Position numbers and translations under genes: made by a program
Origin: a virus
Length of the DNA: 64,000 nucleotides
Strand: one strand, 5' to 3'
IMG/VR virus record: IMGVR_UViG_3300043543_000252
Location: 1-64,000 of that record
Shown here: positions 46,401 to 54,620 of the stretch, one piece after another
Position numbering within the stretch: position 1 is the first letter of the stretch
Layout: each line of letters opens with the position of its first letter
The notes under the pieces: generated by a model
The model's database searches: none
Told to the model about the DNA's origin: nothing
What the model saw: the letters and a program-made list of their open reading frames with translations, nothing else

Positions 46401-46971
46401 AGAATTTTGTAATGTTACTTCTATTGGCCAGTATCTACTAAGAAAACAATTACTAAACATATACTCTGAGGATTTAAGACCATTAGTACTACCTCAACGT
46501 GGTGGTAAAAGATTGCCTTCTAAGCGAAATCCAGATTATTACTTCTGGGTTACACAAGGTGGAGTGGTAGTTTTAGATGGTGTACAACTTGATTGGATAA
46601 GACAATGTATTCAGAATAAAGCTTTTTTAGAAATGACTGCAAAGTTAGAAGCTATTATGCCAAAAAATATAGAAATTACTGTTAATGGCGGTAAAACTTA
46701 TATTGTTGGAGGGCTTGCTTATGTGTTAGATGAAAAACCACTACTTTATAGCGGTAAAACAAAACAAGCCACTAAATTAGTATTAGATATTAACGGATAT
46801 TTTACTGAAGAGATTATTTGGCCACAAAATGATAACCCAATCGCACCGCATGGTTTTAAAAATAAGATTTGTTTGGTTACTTATAAATTACACAACGAAA
46901 AAATGTCCTTACTAACTATTACAACTGTGATTGACCCAACGCGTGTCAAAAATCCTTATTCATTAAATTAG
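43396..46971 (+). CDS. dnaE: DNA polymerase III alpha subunit (DnaE-type)
   Basis: The 1191-residue replicative polymerase starts with a PHP domain (INPHSHSDYSLDG; EHGNMNSA) and has C-family catalytic motifs VRGSAAGCLL and LPDVDIDVSDRD with D480, D482 and D484. The fingers-like ALCRPGT and QEQTLRIYRDIGGF and the YSFNKSHAVSYA segment follow. The PHP domain keeps the first metal-binding His residues (HSHSD). It replaces the A- or B-family enzymes of most phages and would need a clamp; none was recognised here. The start overlaps the upstream mini-protein gene. Confidence 0.93.
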   Translation: MKKFKQLINPHSHSDYSLDGAATVAQIIKRNIELGASYVCITEHGNMNSAMELYKNIYDKKIVGDVNAKPILGIEAYMENPFLDYYIAAYKKAYQFGQLKLKSKSPDKIEQEIINKARHVSYTHLTIHFKDEEAYLYFCKLSPKMWDRALKKYDELKPIILFDELKPIAKHITITSSCMKGPVQQFLMPSRDGIIQPNPDLAEKMYCMLRDLVGPDDFFVEIFPHKVTHEWQKPQLDNDTKRIIKNGYFKQNECTCHFPDGDLQKPLNQFVLGLANKYKDKVLISLDSHFATPNQKVIQDAKLGNGLEAWKFYESYHIFSSDEAAARLKSTLNVSDRDIEEWIDNSYYWAEKFKDFKLTTSKERWILKNSADEFFSRLKTTIEKYGRMDWNNPEMVERLKYEIKVLAHNGKINLLSYFEIVEDIANFCKANDILINVRGSAAGCLLLYVIGVSSINPLKHGLSFERFLTEGRIKANTLPDVDIDVSDRDAVIKYLEEKYGDRVCRLSTDILLKLKSAIKDAERAFLGFVRPETEKMCTKLPNTPQGVEDRKFLFGYTDDNGDHHVGIFETSVELQEYAKRNPELWQVITEMLGIQRNKSTHACGLIITDKPVYEYMPVIKVNKDWATGFSPKSVEMAGGVKYDILGVNTLRDIQECLKSIKKRFGIALDVWNLPYDEKVFEAFGRGDTVSVFQFDTVTVRPFVTAIKPKSIDDLAAITALCRPGTLDAPSDEPNVTLAQAYIHRAKGKPIKYIHPDLEPILKETMGIQLYQEQTLRIYRDIGGFTYEEAETVRRGIGKKDEAILAESTKRLKESCLKKGWTEEQVNLLIEQIMASARYSFNKSHAVSYAYVSYICMWLKINYPLDWWLAILTNSSKDEIASKFWREVQDYVVLPDINNSEANWTILGDKIIAPIPIIIGIGPKTYESLIAGKPYKDLRAFVEYHFGPNNQSAVNSGAVRKLVTAGVMDSLFDKNLNITEKLQLFEKIKAEVKDTTKVEAIPEEFCNVTSIGQYLLRKQLLNIYSEDLRPLVLPQRGGKRLPSKRNPDYYFWVTQGGVVVLDGVQLDWIRQCIQNKAFLEMTAKLEAIMPKNIEITVNGGKTYIVGGLAYVLDEKPLLYSGKTKQATKLVLDINGYFTEEIIWPQNDNPIAPHGFKNKICLVTYKLHNEKMSLLTITTVIDPTRVKNPYSLN

Positions 46972-46990
46972 AATTATAGTATTATATTAC
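46972..46990 (+). promoter_or_regulatory. Phage-type promoter, AATTATAGTATTATATTAC
   Basis: The motif lies 12-30 bases before the 47002 start with GAGGAGG between. The polymerase stop codon ends just in front of it, so it starts a new unit with the SSB gene. Confidence 0.6.
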
Positions 46991-47001
46991 GAGGAGGATA
47001 T

Positions 47002-47766
47002 ATGAGATTAAAAGAAATACTAGGAAACTTGGCAAAAGCTAAAGACAACGCAAAAATAGACCCAGCAAGTGCAGACCCAAGAGTTGCAGCTGGTGTTGAA
47101 GCAATGGCTAGGAATGCTATAAATGAGATAGAACAATTAACACAAGAATATAAAAATGAAGTAATTAAGCACGTAGTTTTAGTTGCTTTAAATGGAGAAA
47201 AAAGTCAAGAATTTGCCGAGAAAGCAAAAGAACTTACTAATGCGTTAATCGTAGATTTTGAACAAGTAAAAAAAGATATTTCTAATAATTTAAAAACAAG
47301 ACAAGCAAGTCCGATTTTTAATAATACAACTTATTATTTATTATTAGATGAATTAAATAAAATAAAAGTAAAAAATCAAATTTTATCTATACCAACACCT
47401 ATATTAAATTTAAACGATGCAAATTATTATGAGCTACCTATTGAAGATGCTGTTAGTAAATTATTAGATAAAGCATACGCTGGTAGTTTATCATCAGTTA
47501 TTACTAGAAATACAATTGCTAATACTGCTTTAGAGCATGAATTTTGTAGTCAGTATTTACCTGTGTTGGTATATAATGTTAATCAACCAATTGACACGCA
47601 ATTTTTACCACAAGCAATTATTACACATCAGGTAGATAATGATTTTACTCTTAATGATGTTAAGAGTTTATTAGATAAGATAAAATCAGCAGTTGCTCCT
47701 GCGAAAAAATCTAAAAAGAAAGCAGATAATGAAGTGGAAGATAATAATATAAACCAATTAAAATAA
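47002..47766 (+). CDS. Unrecognised protein preceding the SSB gene
   Basis: The 254-residue protein is helical in its first 110 residues (charged, Ala-rich) and mixed in the remainder, with a Lys/Ala-rich tail (APAKKSKKKADNE). It has a strong GAGGAGG site and lies 17 bases before the gp32-like gene. Its context, between DNA polymerase and SSB, suggests a replisome component. Confidence 0.7.
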   Translation: MRLKEILGNLAKAKDNAKIDPASADPRVAAGVEAMARNAINEIEQLTQEYKNEVIKHVVLVALNGEKSQEFAEKAKELTNALIVDFEQVKKDISNNLKTRQASPIFNNTTYYLLLDELNKIKVKNQILSIPTPILNLNDANYYELPIEDAVSKLLDKAYAGSLSSVITRNTIANTALEHEFCSQYLPVLVYNVNQPIDTQFLPQAIITHQVDNDFTLNDVKSLLDKIKSAVAPAKKSKKKADNEVEDNNINQLK

Positions 47767-47783
47767 TAAAGGAGGTAAGTAAT

Positions 47784-48908
47784 ATGAATACAAGCACAAA
47801 TAATGATATTATCAACGTATTAGAAGATGAAGACCTATCATTTTTAGGTGATAGGAAAAATACCACTAATACAGCCACAAATCACGGCAAGTTTTTTTAC
47901 CTAAAAAGCGAACCAAATGTTAAGGTGGATAATATCTATAGAGTACTTCCACCAATGCATAGTTGCAAAGATACAGGTAAATATGCTGTTTATCATAGAT
48001 TTCATGATAAGTTAAAAGGTTCGCCCACAGAATATCAACCAAAAGGTGCATATTTTCCGTTTCAATGTTTAGAAGAAAAACAAAATAAAGTGGTAACTAA
48101 AAGATGTCCTGTATGTGATAAATTTGAGGAAATGAATGCAAAATACAAAACTCTTGCTGAAAAAGGAGCACCAAAAGACCAACTAAACGAGTTCTATTTA
48201 AGATTTGTATATCCTTTAATGCCAGCTAAAAGATACTTTTTAAATGTAGTTAATTTAGAAGGTCAGATTGGCGTGCTTGATATTTCTTACACTATGTATT
48301 GCAGTTTAAGAGCTAAAATTGACGAATATGAAAGTAAAGGTATAGATTTAACTGGAATGACCGCGCCTTATTTAAACTTCACTGTAATGAAAAAATATAA
48401 AGGAGATAGAGATGCAGTACATCAAGTGGAAGTTTATATGCAACCTCAAGATGACGGTTCGTTTAGGCGTGTAATGCATACTATTGATAAGGAATTTATT
48501 AAAAGGTTAAAAGTAGAAAGTAGAGATTTACAAAAGCTATTTAGAACAATTATTCCAGAAGATGCCGCTAGAATTGCCGCAGCTGACGAAACAACTCGTG
48601 CATCTGTAATTGATAGTTTAATAGCTAAAGAAAGAGAACAAAAGAAAAATAATACTACTAAAAGTGAACCTGTATCAGTATCTACTAATGGTGTAGCTAC
48701 AGACATTGTATTAGAGCAATCACAGCAAAATGTCGGAATATCACTCAATAGTACTAGTGGATTAGCACAAGTAGTTGTACCAGAACAAACTAAGGTAGAA
48801 AAAATCAAAACACAGGTTGTTACAACACAATCTAGCTCAACAGTTGAGGTGCCAAAAATTGACTTGGCATCATTATCAGATGAAGAATTTTTAAAAATGT
48901 TTAAATAA
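47784..48908 (+). CDS. T4 gp32-like single-stranded DNA-binding protein
   Basis: The 374-residue protein resembles T4-type SSBs: IYRVLPPMHS, aromatic-rich sequence to residue 95, a zinc subdomain candidate with C61, H71/H74, C95 and RCPVCDKFEEM (C108, C111), then AKRYFLNVVNLEGQ as an OB-fold strand. The C-terminal 100 residues are disordered and end in an acidic tail (SDEEFLKMF), as SSBs use to recruit partners. It coats ssDNA for polymerase and UvsX. AAAGGAGG precedes the start. Confidence 0.8.
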   Translation: MNTSTNNDIINVLEDEDLSFLGDRKNTTNTATNHGKFFYLKSEPNVKVDNIYRVLPPMHSCKDTGKYAVYHRFHDKLKGSPTEYQPKGAYFPFQCLEEKQNKVVTKRCPVCDKFEEMNAKYKTLAEKGAPKDQLNEFYLRFVYPLMPAKRYFLNVVNLEGQIGVLDISYTMYCSLRAKIDEYESKGIDLTGMTAPYLNFTVMKKYKGDRDAVHQVEVYMQPQDDGSFRRVMHTIDKEFIKRLKVESRDLQKLFRTIIPEDAARIAAADETTRASVIDSLIAKEREQKKNNTTKSEPVSVSTNGVATDIVLEQSQQNVGISLNSTSGLAQVVVPEQTKVEKIKTQVVTTQSSSTVEVPKIDLASLSDEEFLKMFK

Positions 48909-48923
48909 AGCTTGGGAAGCGTT

Positions 48924-49490
48924 ATGTCCTTAGAACAAGATACATTGCTTAGTGTTCCTAGAGGTCGCCCTAACTTACCTCCTATAGTCATGGATATGAC
49001 GTTGCCCTATGAAGCAGAGCGTAGATTGTCAGATTTACGCTCTGTTTCACCTACTAATGCGCCTGAACTAATGGCTGTTTTTAATGAGGCAACTAATTTG
49101 ATTGGTAAGTACTTAGCTTGGGTTGAGTATGAGTACTTACAAGCTCAAAAAACTTACGAACTTGCTAGAGCGGAAGTTATTTTAGATAAAGCTCCAGAGG
49201 CTTTTAAAAAGCAAAAAGATAGCGGCATTAAATTCAATGAGGATTTTAGAGAGGCATTGGTGGCAAAAGATGAAGAGTGCTCTAGGGCGTTAGATACTCT
49301 AAATACTATTAAAGCAGTTAAAGTATTACTAGAGTCTAAGTTTAGAACTTTTGAACGTTCTTATTATGCCGCAAGAGCAATTGCTGAGAAAAAAAGTTTA
49401 GTTGCTGCAAGCCCCAATTTTAGTGGCATTATTGGACAAACATACGAAGAGCCGCAAGATAATTTTATGGGCGAACGATTAAGAAAATAG
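48924..49490 (+). CDS. Helical protein between SSB and UvsX genes
   Basis: The 188-residue protein is mostly helical from residue 30 on, with Ala/Glu/Lys-rich segments (YLQAQKTYELARAEVIL). ATG 48924 is preferred to the TTG at 48912. Its place between gp32-like and UvsX-like genes, where phages often encode recombination mediators, makes a UvsY-like role possible, but no sequence signature supports it. Confidence 0.65.
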   Translation: MSLEQDTLLSVPRGRPNLPPIVMDMTLPYEAERRLSDLRSVSPTNAPELMAVFNEATNLIGKYLAWVEYEYLQAQKTYELARAEVILDKAPEAFKKQKDSGIKFNEDFREALVAKDEECSRALDTLNTIKAVKVLLESKFRTFERSYYAARAIAEKKSLVAASPNFSGIIGQTYEEPQDNFMGERLRK

Positions 49491-49500
49491 TATAATTATA
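49484..49500 (+). promoter_or_regulatory. Phage-type promoter, AAAATAGTATAATTATA
   Basis: A TAGTATAAT core overlaps the stop codon of the 48924 gene and lies 18-34 bases before the UvsX-like start, which has its own TAGGAGG. Confidence 0.5.
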
Positions 49501-49517
49501 TTGGTAGGAGGTTAGGT

Positions 49518-50606
49518 ATGTCATTAAATCAAAATGCTAAAAAAATACTAGCTAAACTTCGAAATGCTGAAGGTGTGGTTAATTTTGAATATAATCCTTT
49601 AGAGCATTGTTTGCGAACCCCATCGCCATCGGTAAATTGGGCATTTGCTAATGTAGGTTTTGGTTTGCCATTTGGTTATGGTATGCTTCTTTATGGGCCA
49701 CCAAAAGGTGGTAAATCAATTATTTGTAATGCTATTATTGGGCAGTTACATAAAGATGACCCAGAAGCAGTAGCGGTTGTTTTTAATACTGAAATGAGAG
49801 GTGAATTGCAGACTAATGATGCGCATTTTAAAAAATGGGGTATAGATAAAGAAAGGTTAATTGTACGAGATGTTAACCAACCAGAGTTAATTTTTGATTT
49901 TATAGAACACGACTTAAATGCAGCTTGCCAAGAGGGATTGCCCATTAAACTTATTATTATTGACTCATTATCTGGAATTGCAGGTAGGAGATTTTTAACT
50001 GCTTCATCTATTAACACACAACAAATAGGAGACCAAGCTGCAACTATTAAAGATGGATTACTAAGAATACTGCCTGTAATTAGAAAAAATAAAATTGCAT
50101 TTATTGGCACAGCTCATGTGAGAGCTGAAATGGACCAAAAAGAACAAATGCGTGGTAAGACTATTAAGATGCAAGCAGCATGGGCTGCAAAACACATGTT
50201 TGAATACTTCTGCTATACAGAACCTAATAAGTCTAAGGAAGGTAGAGTATCTCTTGCTGGTGAAGAGTTTGTTGACCAAGAGATAGTGGATTTTATGGAT
50301 AAAGCTCAAAAGACAGGTCATAAAATTCGCTTTAGAGTAGAAGAAAGTTCAGTTGGTGTATCTGGTAGAACTGCGGAGTTTACTTTAGATTACTCACGAG
50401 GTATTATTAACCAATACGAAGAGATTTTTACATTAGCAAAAAATTATAACATTATTGAGCGACCAAATAATGTAACTTATACATTTAAAGATTATAAATG
50501 GAAAGGTTTAGTTAATTGTTTAGAAGCTATACGTGATAATCCAGAATTGCAACAAGAGCTTCTTTCACTTATTAGACTTAAAGACGCAAATAACGGTCAT
50601 ATTTAA
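49518..50606 (+). CDS. RecA/UvsX-like recombinase
   Basis: The 362-residue protein has the RecA core: LPFGYGMLLYGPPKGGKSII (Walker A GPPKGGKS, 60-67), a Glu region FNTEMRGE, Walker B IKLIIIDSLSG, and IAFIGTAHVR as a motif-4-like strand. The bacterial RecA C-terminal domain is not evident, as in T4 UvsX. It catalyses strand exchange on SSB-coated ssDNA and primes recombination-dependent replication. The start has TAGGAGG. Confidence 0.88.
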   Translation: MSLNQNAKKILAKLRNAEGVVNFEYNPLEHCLRTPSPSVNWAFANVGFGLPFGYGMLLYGPPKGGKSIICNAIIGQLHKDDPEAVAVVFNTEMRGELQTNDAHFKKWGIDKERLIVRDVNQPELIFDFIEHDLNAACQEGLPIKLIIIDSLSGIAGRRFLTASSINTQQIGDQAATIKDGLLRILPVIRKNKIAFIGTAHVRAEMDQKEQMRGKTIKMQAAWAAKHMFEYFCYTEPNKSKEGRVSLAGEEFVDQEIVDFMDKAQKTGHKIRFRVEESSVGVSGRTAEFTLDYSRGIINQYEEIFTLAKNYNIIERPNNVTYTFKDYKWKGLVNCLEAIRDNPELQQELLSLIRLKDANNGHI

Positions 50607-50616
50607 TATAATTTAA

Positions 50617-51582
50617 ATGAACTTAGCTGATAGAATAAAAGAAATTATTGCTGAGTGCGGTGTTTCTTTTGTTGAAAAACCAAGAACTATTTATACTACT
50701 TGCCCTTTATGTGGGCGTAGTGATAAATTTTCTATCTTAAAGGAAAACGGAGCTTGTATTTGTTACAGGGCCTCATGTGAGTTTGGTAGGCGTTGGTTTG
50801 TGGATTGGATTATGTTAACTGCTAATGTAGATAGAGTCACTGCCAAACTCATGCTTTATAATAACAATACTTCTAGTAAAGGTTTATACATTCAATTTGA
50901 CGAAAAAAATAACCAAAAACAAGACGAATTAAAACCTATTACTTTCCCAGATTTATCAATGGTTTCCATAGATAGTCCAGAAGCTATAGATGGAGCTAAC
51001 TACTTAAAATCACGAGGTATTCCAGTAGAAATTGCCGTGCATTATAGTATTTATTATTCACCTCTCTTGCGCAGGGTGATTTTTCCTGTTATAATGGATG
51101 GTAAGGTGTATGGGTATCAGGCAAGACATATTGATAATGTTGATAGCGCACAAAAAGTGCGTAATAATGAAGGTTTTAGGAGAGATTCTTTAGTTATGTT
51201 TTATGACAGAATAGAACTTAATGGTCATGTGATTATTACTGAAGGTCCAATTGATGCCTTGAAATTTCATTTTGTTGGTGGCAATATTTGTACGATGGGT
51301 AAAGTAGTTACAGATAAACAAATTGACTTGATTTTAGAAAAAAATCCTGCTAAAATATATTTAGCATTAGATGAAGATGCGGATAAAGAAATGAATGAAT
51401 TAAGATATAAGTTTTCTGGCAAAGAATTATATTGGATAAGATTGCCAAAAAGTGTTAAGGAACGTTGTGCGGGTGTAAACAAAAAAGCCGATTTTGGAGA
51501 ATGTACGTTTTTGGAATGTTCTGAGGCTTTTAAAAATGCTATAAAATTAGACCCTTTAAGTTTAATTTTTAGCATTAGTTAA
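50617..51582 (+). CDS. DnaG-like TOPRIM primase
   Basis: The 321-residue protein has an N-terminal zinc-binding region TTCPLCGRSDKF (C29, C32) with ICYRASCEFG (C49, C54), and a TOPRIM core with VIITEGPIDALKF (about 206-218) and IYLALDEDADKEM (about 245-257). It lacks a helicase-binding domain longer than about 60 residues. It would make RNA primers for the DnaE polymerase. No Shine-Dalgarno is visible in the 10-base spacer after the recombinase gene. Confidence 0.87.
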   Translation: MNLADRIKEIIAECGVSFVEKPRTIYTTCPLCGRSDKFSILKENGACICYRASCEFGRRWFVDWIMLTANVDRVTAKLMLYNNNTSSKGLYIQFDEKNNQKQDELKPITFPDLSMVSIDSPEAIDGANYLKSRGIPVEIAVHYSIYYSPLLRRVIFPVIMDGKVYGYQARHIDNVDSAQKVRNNEGFRRDSLVMFYDRIELNGHVIITEGPIDALKFHFVGGNICTMGKVVTDKQIDLILEKNPAKIYLALDEDADKEMNELRYKFSGKELYWIRLPKSVKERCAGVNKKADFGECTFLECSEAFKNAIKLDPLSLIFSIS

Positions 51583-51599
51583 GAAAAATAGGAGGTAAT

Positions 51600-52436
51600 A
51601 TGCCAAAAAGAAAAAGATTTAGTAGTAAAGAAAATTGGGAAGCTGTTTATTTAAAATATTATACTACCAAAAAAGCGTTTAAAAAATTTACACAAGAAGA
51701 AATGAATGAAATACTACAGCGAGATTACGTCAAACGAATTACTAAATACGTTGCAAAGCAAATATGCAGTAAAAATAGGTATTTAGAAAAATATGGTTAT
51801 GGTTATGAAGATTTAGTATCAATTGCACAAGTATATGCTATAAATTTCCATGCATTAAATCAAAAATTTAAAACTGACAAAGATTTACAATCTATAATGA
51901 TTTCTTATTTATATCAAAAGTTTTTTGTGTTTTTAAGGCTATTACAATCTAAATTAAGCTTACCGACCGTTACTACCAATGAAGAAAGCTTTGAAACGAA
52001 CATTTATGATTTATTCACTAATGATTCAAAAACGCAAGCGAAAGAAGATAAGGTATCATTTAATCAGTTAGAGCATGAAAGTCCTAATCCTATAGAAGAA
52101 GAAATTGATTTTTTATATAGTATTTTATTTAAAAAAATAGAACATCTACAAAAAGAACATCCAGATAAAAAAATTGGTGAATTAACGGTTTCGGGTTGTA
52201 AAATTAAACCATTAAAAGAATTACTTAGAAAAATCAATATGTTAAATGAAGAATTATATTCACATCAACAAAATAGAAAAGTTATTTTTACACAATTACG
52301 TTCTTTATTATTAGAAAATATTGAAGTATATGCTGATGAGTTAAAATTCTATGCTGAGTCTAAATTCGTTGACGATAGCATTAGGAGATGTAGTAGGGTA
52401 TTGTGTAGTAAATTTGGCATTGAATATAAAAAATAG
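51600..52436 (+). CDS. Basic helical protein, weakly sigma-like
   Basis: The 278-residue protein is Lys-rich and helical. Residues 50-115 (VKRITKYVAKQICSK; GYGYEDLVSIAQVYAINFHA; then SYLYQKFFVFLRL) recall sigma region 2 in layout (EDLxxxA followed by a Phe-rich helix), but the match is weak. The rest contains a charged helical domain. It closes the replication unit and has TAGGAGG. It may be a second, divergent sigma-like factor or an unrelated DNA-binding protein. Confidence 0.6.
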   Translation: MPKRKRFSSKENWEAVYLKYYTTKKAFKKFTQEEMNEILQRDYVKRITKYVAKQICSKNRYLEKYGYGYEDLVSIAQVYAINFHALNQKFKTDKDLQSIMISYLYQKFFVFLRLLQSKLSLPTVTTNEESFETNIYDLFTNDSKTQAKEDKVSFNQLEHESPNPIEEEIDFLYSILFKKIEHLQKEHPDKKIGELTVSGCKIKPLKELLRKINMLNEELYSHQQNRKVIFTQLRSLLLENIEVYADELKFYAESKFVDDSIRRCSRVLCSKFGIEYKK

Positions 52437-52461
52437 TTAAAAAAAATTCATAATTTTTATT

Positions 52462-52476
52462 GAAATTGTAGTATAA
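52462..52476 (+). promoter_or_regulatory. Phage-type promoter, GAAATTGTAGTATAA
   Basis: The TAGTAT core ends 9 bases before the 52484 start codon, and no Shine-Dalgarno lies between. The transcript would begin within about 3 bases of the ATG, so translation is probably nearly leaderless. Confidence 0.6.
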
Positions 52477-52483
52477 CAAATGT

Positions 52484-52972
52484 ATGGAGAAAAAAACAGT
52501 TATTTTTATTTGCGCTACCTTTATAGTAGGGGTAGCTATTGGTCGTTTTACTTTACCTAAAAAAGTCATCACAAAAACTGAAACTCAAGTAGTTACTAAA
52601 GAAATAGTTAAATGGAAAACTAAAAAAAATACTCAAGTGGATAAAGATAAAGAAATTGTAATTATTGAAACGAAATACCCAGATGGTACAATTAAAACCG
52701 AAAAACGAATAATTGATAAAGGTAAAATAACAATTCAGCTAGATAAAAACAGCCAAACAACCACTAATACTAATATAGCCTCTAACACAACTTCAGTTAA
52801 AGAATATAATACAAATAATTTACTTATCTCAGGAATGGTAAGCCCAGATATTAGAAATTCAACATTACGTTATGGTTTGTTAGTACAAAAAAGGTTTATT
52901 GGCCCATTTTTCGTTGGCGGATTTGGTGTGCTTAATTCTGGAGTGGGGTTAACTATTGGGGTCAGTTTTTAA
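52484..52972 (+). CDS. Membrane-anchored protein, possibly lysis- or envelope-related
   Basis: The 162-residue protein starts with one membrane segment (TVIFICATFIVGVAIGRF, residues 5-22), followed by a Lys/Thr-rich polar region and a C-terminal 30 residues with alternating Gly and hydrophobic residues ending in SF (GPFFVGGFGVL, GLTIGVSF). A final Phe after an amphipathic strand is typical of outer-membrane beta strands, but one strand cannot make a barrel. It could span the periplasm like a spanin. It lies before the membrane protease gene. Confidence 0.65.
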   Translation: MEKKTVIFICATFIVGVAIGRFTLPKKVITKTETQVVTKEIVKWKTKKNTQVDKDKEIVIIETKYPDGTIKTEKRIIDKGKITIQLDKNSQTTTNTNIASNTTSVKEYNTNNLLISGMVSPDIRNSTLRYGLLVQKRFIGPFFVGGFGVLNSGVGLTIGVSF

Positions 52973-52996
52973 TTTACAAAAAATGGGGGGAGACAA

Positions 52997-53866
52997 ATGA
53001 TTAAAGCAATAAAATATCTAATAGTTGGAAGTATTATCGGTATAATAGCAAGTTTTATATCGATTGGCGCAAATAAAATGTACAAATCATTATTATTTAA
53101 GTATGTTAGTAAATCTACTTATAGAGTTTATGGTTATGCGAAAGACCAAGAAAGCCCATTTGTTTTTGGTTCGGGATTTTATGTAAAAGGTAAATCTGGT
53201 AAAGTATATTTTGTAACGGCACGCCATGTTTGTAACGAATTAAAACAAGGTAAAATTATTTCCGCAGATAATGATTTAAGCTTAACACCTGTGAACAGTT
53301 TATCTAGTTTGATTAAACCTGTAGATACTTTAAAAATCGTTAAAATTTCTGAAAATGCGGATATTTGTATATTATCTGGACAGAAAGATATGCCCACATT
53401 ATCATTTAATACCAATAAAATTGCAAAAGATCAGGAATTATATTTAACGGGTGGTTTTTCTGTATTTCCAACCAACTTACTTTCTGGAAATGCGATTTCT
53501 TTTTTACAACAAGTAGAAATACCTATTATAGTCGCAACTTCTGAAGAATGTCGTTATAAAAATCAAAAATTATCGTACTTACTAAATGGTAAGCCAGTAG
53601 ATAAACTACCTGATGTAATTAGGAAATTTGATGATATGTATGGTATTCCATTTGGACCGATTTTAATACCAGTTGATGTAAGATTGATTTGTAAAGAACG
53701 CACTGATATGGTCTTAGTTAATATACCAATACGTGGAGGTAATTCTGGCGGTGCGGTAGTAGATAGCTTTGGTCGTGTGGTTGGTATTGCAACAGTAGGT
53801 GTAGAAAAAGAAATTGGTGGTATGATTCCAGCCTCAGAAATTGTCAAAGAACTAGAGGATTTATAA
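52997..53866 (+). CDS. Membrane-anchored trypsin-like serine protease
   Basis: The 289-residue protein has an N-terminal membrane segment (residues 8-24) and a chymotrypsin-fold domain with a complete triad: H77 in VTARHVCNE, D122 in NADICIL and S250 in RGGNSGGAVVD. Followed by GRVVGIATVG, this is the DegP/HtrA-like pattern, but no PDZ domain is present. The catalytic part would face the periplasm. It could degrade envelope proteins for lysis, block superinfection or mature another phage protein; the substrate is unknown. GGGGGAG precedes the start. Confidence 0.82.
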   Translation: MIKAIKYLIVGSIIGIIASFISIGANKMYKSLLFKYVSKSTYRVYGYAKDQESPFVFGSGFYVKGKSGKVYFVTARHVCNELKQGKIISADNDLSLTPVNSLSSLIKPVDTLKIVKISENADICILSGQKDMPTLSFNTNKIAKDQELYLTGGFSVFPTNLLSGNAISFLQQVEIPIIVATSEECRYKNQKLSYLLNGKPVDKLPDVIRKFDDMYGIPFGPILIPVDVRLICKERTDMVLVNIPIRGGNSGGAVVDSFGRVVGIATVGVEKEIGGMIPASEIVKELEDL

Positions 53867-54207
53867 TGAATTATACAATGTTATTTTTACTTGGAGTGTC
53901 GCTAAAACAAGCGACACCTATCCCACCAAAATATACCTTAGCTTACGATAATATAATGAGTTCGATGTACTCGCAAACTGAAATTCCAAAACTTGCTCAA
54001 AATGCTAAAATGTTTTTTAAAACTCAATTGAATAGTCTGTTTTTTGATGTGTTACTGTTTAGTTCTGGGTTAGGAGCGCAAGCTTTAACTCGCAAAGCAA
54101 TTCAAATACAAAATTTATCACTTAATGAAATCTGCAAAGTTGGGTTACAAGCTAATATAGGTAGAGATTTAGGCGGAGCAATTTCAGTACAATTTAATCT
54201 AAATTAA
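53866..54207 (+). CDS. Small protein coupled to the trypsin-like protease
   Basis: The 113-residue protein starts at an ATG that overlaps the protease stop as TAATG, so translation is coupled. Residues 1-12 are hydrophobic (MNYTMLFLLGVS), perhaps a short signal; the rest has mixed composition, with a Gly-containing hydrophobic stretch at 55-72. It could be an accessory or exported partner of the protease. No family recognised. Confidence 0.62.
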   Translation: MNYTMLFLLGVSLKQATPIPPKYTLAYDNIMSSMYSQTEIPKLAQNAKMFFKTQLNSLFFDVLLFSSGLGAQALTRKAIQIQNLSLNEICKVGLQANIGRDLGGAISVQFNLN

Positions 54208-54218
54208 ACATCATCATC

Positions 54219-54521
54219 TTATTTAAAATGTTTGTAGTTTTTATCTTCGGCATCGCAATAAATGCAGAACCTACTAAAGTGTCTAAATAATTCATAAGTT
54301 TCCCAGAAATGACTACAATTTTTCTGAAGCTCGTCTAAGTCTTTTTGCAAGCTTTCTAATCTTTCTGCTTCTTTTTTACTTAAAAATGACCCTTTATTTT
54401 TTAGAGATTTAATCTCTTCTATTAAATATTTTGCTTTATCGGTAAGTGCACTTTGAGGTTTTAGATTTAAATTAAGTTGCCCATCAAGATAGTCGCTATA
54501 ATCAAAATAATCATCTGACAT
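54219..54521 (-). CDS. Small protein with a charged coiled coil
   Basis: The 100-residue protein has an Asp/Tyr-rich N-terminus (DDYFDYSDYLDG), a charged helix (KKEAERLESLQKDLDELQKN) and a C-terminal FCIYCDAED with a preceding Cys/His, possibly a metal site. It is convergent with the 53866 gene, 11 bases away. The start has AGGAGG, and a TATAGTATAAA-type promoter lies just upstream. Confidence 0.65.
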   Translation of the reverse strand: MSDDYFDYSDYLDGQLNLNLKPQSALTDKAKYLIEEIKSLKNKGSFLSKKEAERLESLQKDLDELQKNCSHFWETYELFRHFSRFCIYCDAEDKNYKHFK

Positions 54522-54535
54522 ATCTAATCAGCCTC

Positions 54536-54560
54536 CTATTTTTATACTATAAAATATAAA
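54536..54560 (-). promoter_or_regulatory. Phage-type promoter, minus strand
   Basis: The minus strand reads TTTTATAGTATAAAAATAGG ahead of AGGAGG and the 54219 gene start. It is a minus-strand member of the RTAGTATA family, so the motif is not restricted to one transcription direction. Confidence 0.45.
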
Positions 54561-54620
54561 AAAATCAACTTTTTTAACTTGAAAAATTTTATATGTTAAA
54601 AAATTGACATTTTTTTAATA

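Noticed and set aside
48446-48991. A 181-codon minus-strand frame opposite the SSB gene.
   Set aside because: It is antisense to a clear gene, has no ribosome site and no recognisable domain.
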